From contig OZ176052.1 of the NCBI GenBank assembly GCA_964247055.1, forward strand, positions 8,618,001-8,682,000: DNA of 64,000 nt. Reading direction: 5' to 3'. Origin of the DNA: Paragordius varius. Lineage: Eukaryota > Nematomorpha. A program made the translations under genes and the position numbers. Within the stretch, counting starts at the first letter, position 1; each line of letters starts with the position of its first letter. Positions 12,111-23,258 of this stretch are shown piece after piece. The notes beneath the pieces are model-generated. The model did no database searches. It was not told the origin of the DNA and saw only the letters and a list, made by a program, of their open reading frames with translations.

Positions 12111-13439
12111 CTAAAAGCTATAAACCGACAATGATTTTAGCTCTATTTATACATATCTAAAAACTTGAACATAATCACTTTAAACTTTAATTTAAATAAA
12201 TGAGTCGAATCTCTCACATTTTCGAACTCCGATTTATTCAGAAAATTTGTTAAAAAAATCAATTTCATTTAGTTTTTGTTTTGTATATGAAATTTCTTGA
12301 GGGCTGCAAAAATAATATTTTTCAAAAAACTTAATTTTGAAGCTCGAATAATAGCACTATGAATATTTACTATGAAACAATTATTCTTCATAATACAATG
12401 ATGTTGAATGTATCTATAAAGTAATTTATAAATGTTTTTATTTGCACGATTAATATTTCATTGTTTTTTGCGAAAAAGTTGTCAATAAATAAATTAGTAA
12501 TATCATTTATAATAAAATAGCTTATCATATTCTATCTAGAAAAAAGGGTATATCTATGATATACAAGATCTCGGCTAAACAACAAATAAGGATATTTTAT
12601 AAACTAAAATAGGGTTGGCTTATGAATGCTCTGATCGTACCTACCCGCTAAACCAGTAAAATTGAACAGATTTTTATTACGTGAAATTAAAGGTACATAA
12701 ATAATATAAAACTTTAATCTATAACGTTTTTAATCCATAAAATTTGATTGTTATTTTCTTCCAAATATATTAGGAATTTGTTGTAATTAATTATCATGAG
12801 CAGCTCTGGTGGTTTTTATTTTTCTTCACGCCTTAGCTGTAAAAATAAAATATTTATAGTCACTAAAGTTTAATCTTACGAGGATGAATGGCATATTATT
12901 AAAACGAATGGAATAAAGTTTAGACACCGCTTATGCATCCTGCAGCAACAAATTATACTTATAATAAAAAAAGCATCAGTTTAAGTCTTTTCCAATTTGG
13001 TTAAGATTAAAATATAAAAAACCGCGCCGATTGTATAAAATTTCCAACCACACCTAAGTGAACCAAACCGTGGGGGCCCTATAAATAAAGTCCAAGTGTA
13101 ATTATAGAAAGTTTTTTTATTTTTTTGTTAAAATATTTACAATCTGAGAACATTTCGACACGGTGAAACTAATTGGACAATTAGCGGAACTATATTATGA
13201 TATAGATCAAATGATATAAAACAGACTATAATTGAACAATTATTAACATCATATTTTTGATTTTAATTAAAAATTAGAGGTTTTAAATTTACTTCTGCCC
13301 TATAAAACATTGTTTATCACGTATTTATAATGATCAAAGGTTCCGATTGCCGAAATACATTTTCGATTAAAATATTACAACGTATAAATTTATATTTTGC
13401 AAACACCAAAACAATCAATAAGATAATTTATTTGACTAA
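12111..13439. other. Intergenic stretch with no recognised feature
   Basis: AT-rich sequence between the dead retrotransposon and the 3' end of PPOX. Nothing with a conserved motif, a tRNA signature or a repeat shared with the rest of the window was seen. Confidence 0.5.
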
Positions 13440-15648
13440 TTAAATATTGAATTTATTTTTTAATTCCATTACATTTTCAAATGCATTTTGAACACAATGG
13501 TTGACGGAAACACCGGAATAGGACATCCCTATCAAACTAATTAGTAGATTGTTTTGTGTTATAAGTTGTTTAATATTCTCAATGTTTTTATTGTGGCCAA
13601 CGATGTACTGTGGGATACATTGCTAAATAATTTTATAAAATATATATATATCGGATATAAAAACTTTGGAATAATATGAAGTTATCTTATCAAATGAATT
13701 AAATTACAACCTCTTGAAAAAAAAATAAAAATTTTATAGTCTTAATTGGTAAAAAGGTATGGTCTAATTATTAAAAAAGTAAATTACAAATTAGTAAACG
13801 ATTGGTTAAAGTTGTAAACTTATCTATGTAAAATATTAATACTTTTTATTTACAAAGTATATGTAATTTATTAATATAATATGGTTTATATTAAAGATAT
13901 TTTATGGTATATAAACCCGTAAAATGTTGACATGACTGTAAATCGGTGATGTAGTTTTTAAACCGACTTGCGTTTGCACAGCATTAATAGCCAAATCTTC
14001 GAATCGACTTTTAGGATGCTTATCTATACTACCAAAATAATGTTCGGTCCATGCCCCGCCTATTAAACACTATATAAATAATTTGTTAATTAAGTGTTTG
14101 AACATAAGTCATGTGTTAAATGATGCTTCATAAAACTAATGTAGTATAATTTAAAATATATAAATATATTGACTATAAAAAATTTTATTGATGTAACTCT
14201 TATGAAATTATGTGTTATACATGTAAATCGCTTAAATTGTAACAAATTAATACAAAAGATTATGTTTCCTGGAGTAGAGGTCCCTGTGCAAAACTTGCTA
14301 ATATTCTTAAAATAATTTTGGATGCCAAATCTTACCAAAATATAAAGTATTTTTGAAATTTGAATATAATATCAAACAAATACAGAAAAGTTAATATATT
14401 CGGGCCAAGATGCTTGAGGAGATGATCTTAACTGTGAAACATTTTCGCATCGTAAACACCAATCATATATGACACCCAAAACGGGTGTATTTTCAACCGA
14501 AGGTATTAGATGTCCAAAACCCAAGGGTATGGTATTTAAAACTTCTTTGGGAATATCACGAGTTTTATATACCAAATGCACCATGGCAATATCAACATAT
14601 GGGATTTTATTTATGTGATTGAGCAATGATTGCATATGTGGGTAGGTTGAAGTAATTGGAATATTGTTATCAGTAAGAAGGCTCTTGCTAAGCACCTGTG
14701 AAAAATCTAAGTATGCAAATAACGTAAAAAGCTATTAGATAAGTGACAAAATAATCTGTATCAAAAATCATTTTTATAAAACGAAATCAATATGATAATT
14801 CTATATAAAAATACAAAAATCGTTATGTTCACATAATAATACCATTTGACGGAAGAGCTGATATCACATGATCAACTTGTAACTTTTGTTGACTGTTGTC
14901 TTGAGATTTGCAGGCAAACAAATTAATATAATTTTCGTGTTGATTATATTCAATACGATCAACATAAGTCTCATTTTTCATTGCTATTCGATTGATAGAA
15001 GACTCCAACTTTAACATCAACTTTTCTATGAGCGTTTCCAAACCCCGAGGGAAAAAGTATAGGGCTAATTTATCTTTCACCATTTTTTCATACAAGGGAT
15101 GTGATTGAGACTTTGATAATGCTGTTTGTTCCTTGTTTGGCCTTTTGACCATGTTTAGTAGGGATCCTTTTACGATTGATTTATGCTGAGTTTTAAGGCG
15201 TAACAAATCTGGAAAACATGATTTTGCACTAAGTTGTGTTATGTTTCCGGCATATATGCCCTTGCACAAGGGATCAACCATTAAAGATGAGATCTATGAA
15301 AAACATTGATACAACCATAATACTGAATGATAAATGCTTATTATAGCAGATATGAAGTCAAACTTTAATTATAACTTTATATATATTTGTATAATCGCAA
15401 ATAACTCTGTTTATCCTTCCGTATTATAAAAAATAAACAGTTTAAAGGCTCTTTTTTCCTTCTTAATTAAAGGGTAAGGACTGTATCTGGACTTATAAAG
15501 GCTTTCACTATCGCCCGCCCAGGGCTGACAGTGATGATGGATAAATTGCGTAGTTTCCGGGTTCGAACCCAGACATGCAGTAGAGTCCGGCGCCCTACCT
15601 ACTAAACCATCATGCCTTAATCCTTTCATATTATACATTTCCTAAAAA

Positions 15649-15683
<35 letters not shown>

Positions 15684-16613
15684 AGGTAAGATTATAAAAC
15701 AAATGGTACCATATGGGAAATGGAAAAAAATATATTATTCAAAAAGAAAATTTAAAAACAATGATGTAAGCCAAAAATTGACCGGTATCCATAAAAAATC
15801 TTAAATTTGTTTCCACTATAATGTCAGACGTGTATAACGAGGACCAAAACTAATATGATATTTAAATAAGGCAAGAGTGGTAACACTTGATTTTATATCA
15901 AATGTTTGGTATTAATTCAAATCAAACAATATAGTGGATAATTGATAAACGAGCCAATGATGTAAATTTTTTTATATATTTGGTTTATATTTGTCCAAGA
16001 TTGTATAAGATATAGGAGATAAATAAATAAAATTAATAAATGGCATTGATTAAATCAGAAAAGGTTAATAAAAATACACTTTACAAAAAATAACATACTT
16101 CTCTTCCAAACGAGTTAGATATTAAATTTTCTACAGATGTATCATAGTCATCATCTGCTTGGAGATTTTCAGGTTTTAAAAATTCTTTGGCAGCATAATA
16201 AAAAAGAGAATGTTTAAGTAATGAGTTCTTTTTCAAAATGTTCGAGCTTATGGGGAGTGTATGCAACTTTTTATCGTGAAAAATATATCTATTGGCAGAT
16301 CTAACATCTTTACGATCAACACCGATGTATTCGTTAGATAAATTAAGATCATTTAACTAAAATTAATAAAAGATATAAACTAAAGTTAAAATAGCTGTCA
16401 TATTTTTGACGGGTCGCATAGTACGGGGCCCATTTTCAAATGTGCAATTATATTCATCATTTGACGATTTAATCCAACCGCCATACCTCAAAGATTTTTC
16501 ACATAATATAATCTACTAATAGAATTATTAGATACTTGCGCATTTGTGTGCTTTAAAAGAAAATAGGCACTACTTAAGCCTGACACGCCTCCTCCTAAAA
16601 CCGCTATCTTCAT
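13440..16613 (-). CDS. PPOX: Protoporphyrinogen oxidase
   Basis: PPOX is a FAD enzyme of the mitochondrial inner membrane that oxidises protoporphyrinogen IX to protoporphyrin IX, the penultimate step of haem synthesis. Exons (minus): 16536-16613, 16381-16512, 16099-16356, 14843-15293, 14384-14706, 13917-14069, 13440-13622. Introns are 23, 24, 805, 136, 314 and 294 nt. The frame closes at 525 codons (human 477). Residues 1-20 carry the dinucleotide-binding GGGVSGLSSA. Further blocks: RYGGWIKSS, FENGPRTMRP, MVDPLCKGIYAGN, QLSAKSCFPDL, VDHVISALPSN, LGFGHLIPSVENTPVLGVIYD, QCIPQYIVGH, and LIGMSYSGVSVNHCV (second FAD contact). The acceptor of exon 5 is taken at 14707, because the next AG would cause a frameshift. 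Intron 3 carries a SINE and a TA repeat. A haem pathway enzyme suggests the host animal is not fully dependent on external haem. Confidence 0.93.
15435..15616 (-). mobile_element. tRNA-derived SINE (in PPOX intron 3)
   Basis: On the minus strand the head reads like a tRNA. An A box, TGGTTTAGTAGG, sits near 15606 and a perfect B box, GGTTCGAACCC, near 15565, at about the spacing of a tRNA gene, so an RNA polymerase III internal promoter is likely. The clover-leaf is not maintained, and the sequence runs on without a tRNA 3' end into a GC-rich body (GCCCTGGGCGGGCG) and an A-rich tail. It is much more GC-rich than the flanks, suggesting a young insertion. No second copy lies in this window. Confidence 0.75.
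15651..15681. repeat. (TA)n microsatellite
   Basis: About 15 uninterrupted TA dinucleotides next to the SINE within PPOX intron 3. Confidence 0.95.
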
Positions 16614-16650
16614 TAAACGGTGTGACTTTTCATATGGTTTGAACTTTAAA
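16614..16650. promoter_or_regulatory. Divergent promoter region between PPOX and mucolipin
   Basis: Only 37 bp separate the PPOX start codon (minus) from the mucolipin start codon (plus). Both first exons code from their ATG, so both 5' UTRs are either extremely short or overlap the neighbour's coding sequence, and the promoter elements must lie within or around this gap. No TATA-like or other obvious core element is visible. Confidence 0.6.
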
Positions 16651-19600
16651 ATGTTCAATCGCCCTCCACCACAGTCTGGTAAGCGAAATTTGGGAATTGG
16701 CCCAGAGGACAAAAGCGATGTTAATTCAGTTAAAAACTTATCGGATAACGGTTTTCGGTTCCAAAACACAGATATGTCACAAGAATCTCACCATTTAAAA
16801 TATATGGTACATAGAAGACTCAAGTTTTTTTTCATGGATCCCCTTCAAAAATGGCAAATACGAAAACAATTCCCATGGAAGCTAATGTTACAACTTATCA
16901 AAATAATATTTGTGACAATGCATGTAAGTAATCTATTATATTTTATTATAGCTTGCTTTATTTGCAACAAACCGATACAAACATGTAATATATTTTGAAC
17001 ACACTCAAATATCTTTTAAACATTTATTTTTACTTGATTGGGATTCCACTCGTGAAGTAATATCATATCCTCCTTCAAATGGTGTATATGCATTATATAC
17101 TGTTGACAGCTTTTATGAGCATCTCAATTATGCCATCGATAAAGTTTTATTGTTTTAAACAATTTATATAGTATTTTAACCTAGAAAAAATGGCAATAGG
17201 ATCTTATGATTTTCCATTCTTTAATAAAAGCGCTGTTCATGTGACACTATGTCAATACTCCTATAAAACTGGTCAAATTTGGGCTTATAATCATTCCTAC
17301 GTCTTTGACTCACAAACGACATTTAGTAGGCTTTAATTATTAATATCATATATATTTTAACCCCAATATACGCTATTCAATAGTTATTCCAAATCGTTTA
17401 AATGCGCTTTTAAACGATGTTTTTATTATTTTTCCATAAAATTTATTCGGATCGTTTTACAAGCTTCGACTAGGCGCTGTTAAATTAAATTTTTGGGTTG
17501 TAAAAATTTTATTATCGACCGATCTTATATATAACCAAATTATTTATTTTTTTAAATTTTTCGTAAATTATTAAAATATTCTAATTTATCTGATTGAATG
17601 ATCATATCCAATGAATTTGTTATGAAAATAAATCATCATAATTTCTTTTATTTGGATTTGACATCAGTTGTTAGTTTCAGTAATAATAATTTGACATTTA
17701 TTAATAATTTATACAAAACAACAAAAATCCAAATAATAGGCTAAGTTTATTAAATTAATTGCCGAACCTTAATAGCTTACAAATACGGTTATGTAGACTT
17801 CAATATTAATAAAATTTTAAATAAAGTTTATTTTATTGGGAGGTAAATTAGTAATTTACCGGAGAAATTACATAAATTCTAACATATATCCATGAGCCAA
17901 AAATAATATATTATCACTATTTTTTATAAAAATATTTGATATTTTTAACTCTTCACTCTCATAGATTGCACGCCTATGTATAAATGGAATATGACAATTT
18001 TTAACCAGACAAATTTACCTATCAATTTCGATAGGTATATTTTACATTTTCATTTATTTTAAAAATGAATAATATATATATTTATTTAGAAGTATATATA
18101 TATAACATGGTTCCCAAACTTTAAAAACTATTATTATATAATATTTATCATTTATCTTTCAATCTTTTGATTGGCATTATATTTTTTATGATATTAAGTA
18201 AATAAAAATTAGCCTAAGTTTTAATTAAAACTTTAAATTCTTACTTTGTTATTATTCTAATATTAAAGATTTCTCATTACGATCTTTTAAAACATGGAGT
18301 TATGTTTTTCATTTATTTAACACACGAACAATTATAACACTTTACAATTGTATAGTTTAATACGTTTCACGCTTAAATTTGTGTTGAATACGGTTCACTT
18401 GAAACTATTACAACCATCCATATCTCCGGATTGTTATTCATTCATCATACAAGTATATGATTTTTTTGCTATTACATGATATAAATAATGCACATTATTA
18501 TACAAACATACATACTTTTTACTTGGAAATCAAAATATAAGTTTAAAACAGAATTTTAATAATTGAGATTTTTCGAGTGATAATATTATTTTACCAATAA
18601 TGTAGTTTAATCTTTGATTTTATTTCTAGCTAAACTATGATAACAGTGAACACAGTGGTAATTTAGTTGTTAATATTAATACCGAAAACATTCAACATCC
18701 CTGTCACGGCGAAGTATCTTATCACGGTAATAACCTACCGAAACATTTATATATTTCTAATTTTAAAAATAATCTGTGTATCCATATCACATATTTATTT
18801 ATAAGGATTAAATTATTTTATTATTAAAATGATAAAAAAATATCTTTTAATCTTAAAATTTCCTTCATTTAATATTCATCCTTGAAAATATCAATAACTA
18901 TTGCGATCCCTAATAATTTTATGTTTTGGGATCGGCCTAGTTTACTATTTCTTAATTTTTAACACTCTCATTTTCAGAAATAACAATATATATTACTGAT
19001 ATATCGATTAAGCTCTATCAAAATAAAAATTTAAATTTAAAAACACCTATCATATCTATATACTTTATATTATTTAAAATTAATTAAGTCGGTAATATTG
19101 AAATATTAATAAAGTATTTAACCTTGAAACTTGAAATTTAATTTTAGGATGATGTGAAATGTTGAAATTAAAATGTTTTAGGTTAAATTTGAGGTGTAAA
19201 TGGTATATGTGTTTTACTTAGAAAAACATTGGCTCTCAAAACCCCAATTACTCGTTATGAATTTACTAATATTGTCCATGTGCAGTCTTTCCCTTTACCT
19301 ATGTTGCCGAGCCTTAATTAGAGGCTATCGGTTAAGAAAGGTCAGAAATTAGATTTATTTTGCCATATTATCATTTTTTAACGGTTTAAATATATGTAAT
19401 TTAATAAATTTTTTTAATTTAAACAAATTATTAATGTTTTATTAGTTTATATGCAATATAATAAATTTAAAGATTTTAATCAATATTATATGCGAATGAA
19501 TTAGGATTGTACGAAGTTTTTCAAGGCACATTATGATTACACGCTTTCCCGTTCGGAACAATTGGAGTTTTTTAATCTTTGGTACGTCACTATCCTTATA

Positions 19601-22041
19601 AATGATATTCTCTTGATTTTGGGAACCATATTAAAGTTGGAATTGGAAAGAAAGGTTGCTATTATTTTGTATATAAAAGCATTTTTTGTAAAATCCTTTT
19701 TATTGCAATTGGCATTACACATATATAAATTTTAAAAATTTAAAATAAATTACTCATTATTTGGAGTAAAACTTTATTGTTTTTTAGCAAATAAAATATA
19801 TTATATAGGTTATTTTAAAATTTTAATAACAAGGAGCCATTTTTACATTATAAAACGATCGTAATCATTAAACCTGTACCCTGAAGATTTTATGTATTAA
19901 ATAAATATAATTAATTACTTTACTAATTTATTTTGTGTAGCTAACGACAAATCAAAGTGTATTTCTATATGACACATGCGGTATTTTACTTGGGTGCGGA
20001 TGTCTTTTAGTTTGGATTGGAATCCTGCGATACCTCAAATTTTTTGATCAATATAATGTAATCAATTATTTTGATATTAAGCTTAATGAAAAATATATCC
20101 TTATAATTGTTTCATTTTTAGGTCCTTTTATTGACAATCAAAAAAGCTTTACCGAACGTTTTTCGATATTTGGTGTGCAGTACATTTTTATATATGGGAT
20201 TTTTGGTGTGTGGATGGGTTGTTTTCTCACCATATCATACAAAAGTATTTATATATCATTTGCGCTTCAAGAGTGTCCTTAAACACTTCAAATTGGTCCT
20301 TCGACTTTTTTAATTTGTTTTTAACTTTTATCAATCAAACCGTGTATCATTAAATATATTTTCTAATTTTTAACCAATTCTCTTGATTTAACCAAATTAT
20401 CGAATCGCTTTTGATCATTCAGAAACTGTATATTTATATTAAGTTTTTAAAATATACCATATTTTTAAAAGATTTCAACTGAAAATATAAGTTTTCTGGG
20501 TTATTAATTACAATTTCTCGTTGTAAACATTATTTATTAAATAATATTCTTGAATTAAAAAAAATTAGTGAGAAAGAAAAAAATGGTTTTTTTATCAAAA
20601 ATATTAATTTGAAATTAATAAATTTATAATAAATCAAGAATGGGTTAAAAATTAATAAAATAAATAAATTGCAAAGTTTATGGTTAAATCCAAATTTAAA
20701 AAAATTTAAGGACCAACTTGAAGTGTTCAAGGACACTCTTGAAGTCAAATGTTATATATTCTAATTTTCCCATAATGGTTATTAAAATTTTAATTTTTAC
20801 CATTTTTATAAAACATACAAGGGATTATTAAAACCTTTTTCTTCTTTGCTAGTTTTTTTAAATGCCAGATATTATTTATAGTAGAGGGCATTTCTACCTA
20901 CTAAAAGCAAACATTAGCGAAAAAACAATTTTTTTCTATGCACAAACTTTGAACCAAATATGCTCTTTACATGATATCTGACAATATTAAATTAAAAACT
21001 AGCAATGTTTTTTTACTTATATTGTATTTATTACACCAACTATATTGAATTAAATAGTATATAAATATTTTTCTTTATTATTTATTAGTTTCGAAGTATT
21101 AGTATTGCATCGGAATGCTTGTTTTCCCTTATAAATGGGGATGATATGTTTGCCACATTTTCAATCACAAACACTAAAAGTCCTCTAGTTTGGTGGTTTT
21201 CTCGCTTTTATCTCTACATTTTTAACGCCCTTTTCATTTATGTCGTAATCAATCTATTCATTTCCGTTATACTTGACACCTATGAATCCATTAAGGTAGT
21301 AGTACAATTTTTAATATAATTTTTGGTTATAAAATGTCATTTGGGTTATGATTTTTCAAAAAAACTTGATTAGAATAAAATTCATCTATGGGCCTTATAT
21401 CTAATCAAAATTTTACATCAAAAGGATTAATAGAGTTAAAAAAATAAATTTATGGAGTTAATTTTATAACTATTGGACATTTTACAAAATAACTTTTTTC
21501 TAGGCATATTGGGGAAAAGGCTATGTCCCACACGGATTTTTGGCCGATTTTATTGCTCAAAACGATGAATTGAATTACCTTACGAATTCTAACACGTCTT
21601 CCACTGTAAATCCAGATGATCCTTTGTGGAAAAGATGCATTGCTTGTTGTTTTCATAAGTATTTATTCCGCGTTAAAATTTTTGATTTAATCTTTACTTT
21701 CGTATGTATTGAAATATCAAAATTTTTAAAGTCGCAAATTAAAATTTATGAATCAACCATATATATTAAATTTTTTTAGTTATTAAATATTAAGTAAGGG
21801 GATAACTTGATTCAAACTAGATACCTACCGTACTCATATTGGCTATATAAAATAAGTAAAAAGTATGGTTAATCCTAATTTTTTAATTGGGTTCTCTCTA
21901 AAAAACTTTGAATTTTTTTACATTTTTCCCCTATTATCTGTGCATTTTAACATTTACCAAATTATATATGTTTAAATAATTAGACGTTTTCATACCGAAG
22001 ATGACAGTTTGAGACATATATTAGATGATGTGGAAACCTAA
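16651..22041 (+). CDS. MCOLN1: Mucolipin-type TRP channel (TRPML)
   Basis: TRPML channels release Ca2+ and other cations from lysosomes and late endosomes and are gated by PI(3,5)P2. Exons: 16651-16923, 16952-17143, 17172-17325, 17965-17977, 18356-18452, 18630-18726, 19222-19340, 19505-19654, 19941-20057, 20122-20244, 21089-21295, 21504-21658, 21984-22041. The first two introns are 28 nt each and one is 64 nt. The frame closes at 584 codons (human MCOLN1 is 580). Matches in order: a basic [14 protein letters not shown] lipid-binding segment before TM1, a cysteine-bearing luminal domain, [60 protein letters not shown], and the pore [14 protein letters not shown] with the NGDD selectivity filter. 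The tail has CIACC (palmitoylation-like) and an acidic EDDSLRHIL resembling a dileucine sorting signal. The 13-nt exon is inferred because it alone restores frame. Which of MCOLN1-3 it equals cannot be told. Confidence 0.93.
20261..20748. mobile_element. MITE with short tandem-unit inverted ends (mucolipin intron)
   Basis: The left end, CTTCAAGAGTGTCCTTAAAC plus CTTCAAATTGGTCCTT, is answered at the right end by AAGGACCAACTTGAAGTG plus TTCAAGGACACTCTTGAAG. Each arm is two alternating units of about 20 bp. The plan is the same as the elements at 9360, 10232 and 29682, but the unit sequence differs. It sits in the 844-nt intron before the pore exon. Confidence 0.65.
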
Positions 22042-22648
22042 TACTCATTTTTGGATACAAGCTCAATATATTAATTGAAATTTTTAACTAGGGATACACC
22101 AAAGTATATAAAATGAAAACAAACGTTATTATCTTATCAAATATGTATATCACAAATTTTTATGGATATAATTTATTTATCTAAAAAAATTGAAGTATCA
22201 ATTGTCATTTTTACCTATCATTATATAATTATACATCATTGTTGAATGAATCGCATATCAAGATTTGTAGTGATGAAAAACGATACAAATAAAAATTATA
22301 TATCAAAATAAATATTTAGTGTGACAATATAATATATAATTACATAAACTTAAAATAAAATTTACATTAGAATATGTTGATAATTTACATTTATGATTAC
22401 AAATTTACAATTTAATAAGGATAATATAATTTTAGTCGTCAGGGGTAATCATATACTTAAGACAATTATCATTATTTAGTAAAGGTTTTTGGGTTTTTAT
22501 GGGTCTGTCTCCAAATGGAAGAAATTAAGGAGGAGTTTACATAAAAAACAATGGATTCTCTCAATCGTTCACTTAATACATTCGTAAATTTAAATTACAA
22601 GAAAAAATAAATAGTATGTACAACATCTAATAAAGATAAATATTATAA

Positions 22649-22683
<35 letters not shown>

Positions 22684-23258
22684 AATAGTCATTTGGTATA
22701 AAAATAGGTAAAATTAATTGGATACTTTGATAACTATTGTGACGTGTGGTTGTGTGAGTGTTTCCTTAAAAACTTAATGTTAAAAAAGGGTTGTAATTAA
22801 TAATTAAAATGTCTCAGAATGCGAGTGCGTTTAAATTTTAGGGAAAAAACTATCATAAGGATATGCGATTCATGATTTGGGATTTGTAAAATACATAACT
22901 ATATTTACCACCAAAATGTTGTATTACCCTGAAAAAGTAAGTTTGTGGTTATTTCCGTTATCTTAAAGCGTCAATATTATATTTTATTTTTTGAATGAAG
23001 CACAAAATCATAATGATAATTAAATCGCCCAACCAATCTCATTCATAAGGTTAAAACATACAAATGGTTATGAGATCAATGTGTCGTCAAAAATTGTAGT
23101 TTTAAAATAAATATTGTCCAGCCAAATTCTTCCATATCCAGTAATAGCTAGTATGTTATGATAATTAAAACTTTGGTGTCTTGTATCCATGTTTGAAAAT
23201 AGTTTAGAAACATCGTATAAGGATAATTATTTTTACAATAGAAAATTATATCATGTGA
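22042..23258. other. Convergent intergenic region between mucolipin and SSBP
   Basis: Tail-to-tail spacer of about 1.2 kb. It holds a (TA)n run at 22652-22680 and otherwise AT-rich sequence with no exon-like signal. Both 3' UTRs must lie here. Confidence 0.55.

Noticed and set aside
14695-14844. An apparent non-canonical (GG-AG) splice junction between PPOX exons 4 and 5
   Set aside because: Moving the acceptor 11 nt upstream, to the AG at 14708-14707, gives a canonical GT-AG intron in frame and adds four residues.
15541-15616. A functional tRNA gene
   Set aside because: The internal promoter boxes are intact, but the acceptor stem does not pair and no tRNA 3' end follows; a SINE head fits better.
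15411-15638. 75-codon minus-strand ORF over the SINE
   Set aside because: The frame is produced by the tRNA-derived A and B boxes and is not a gene.
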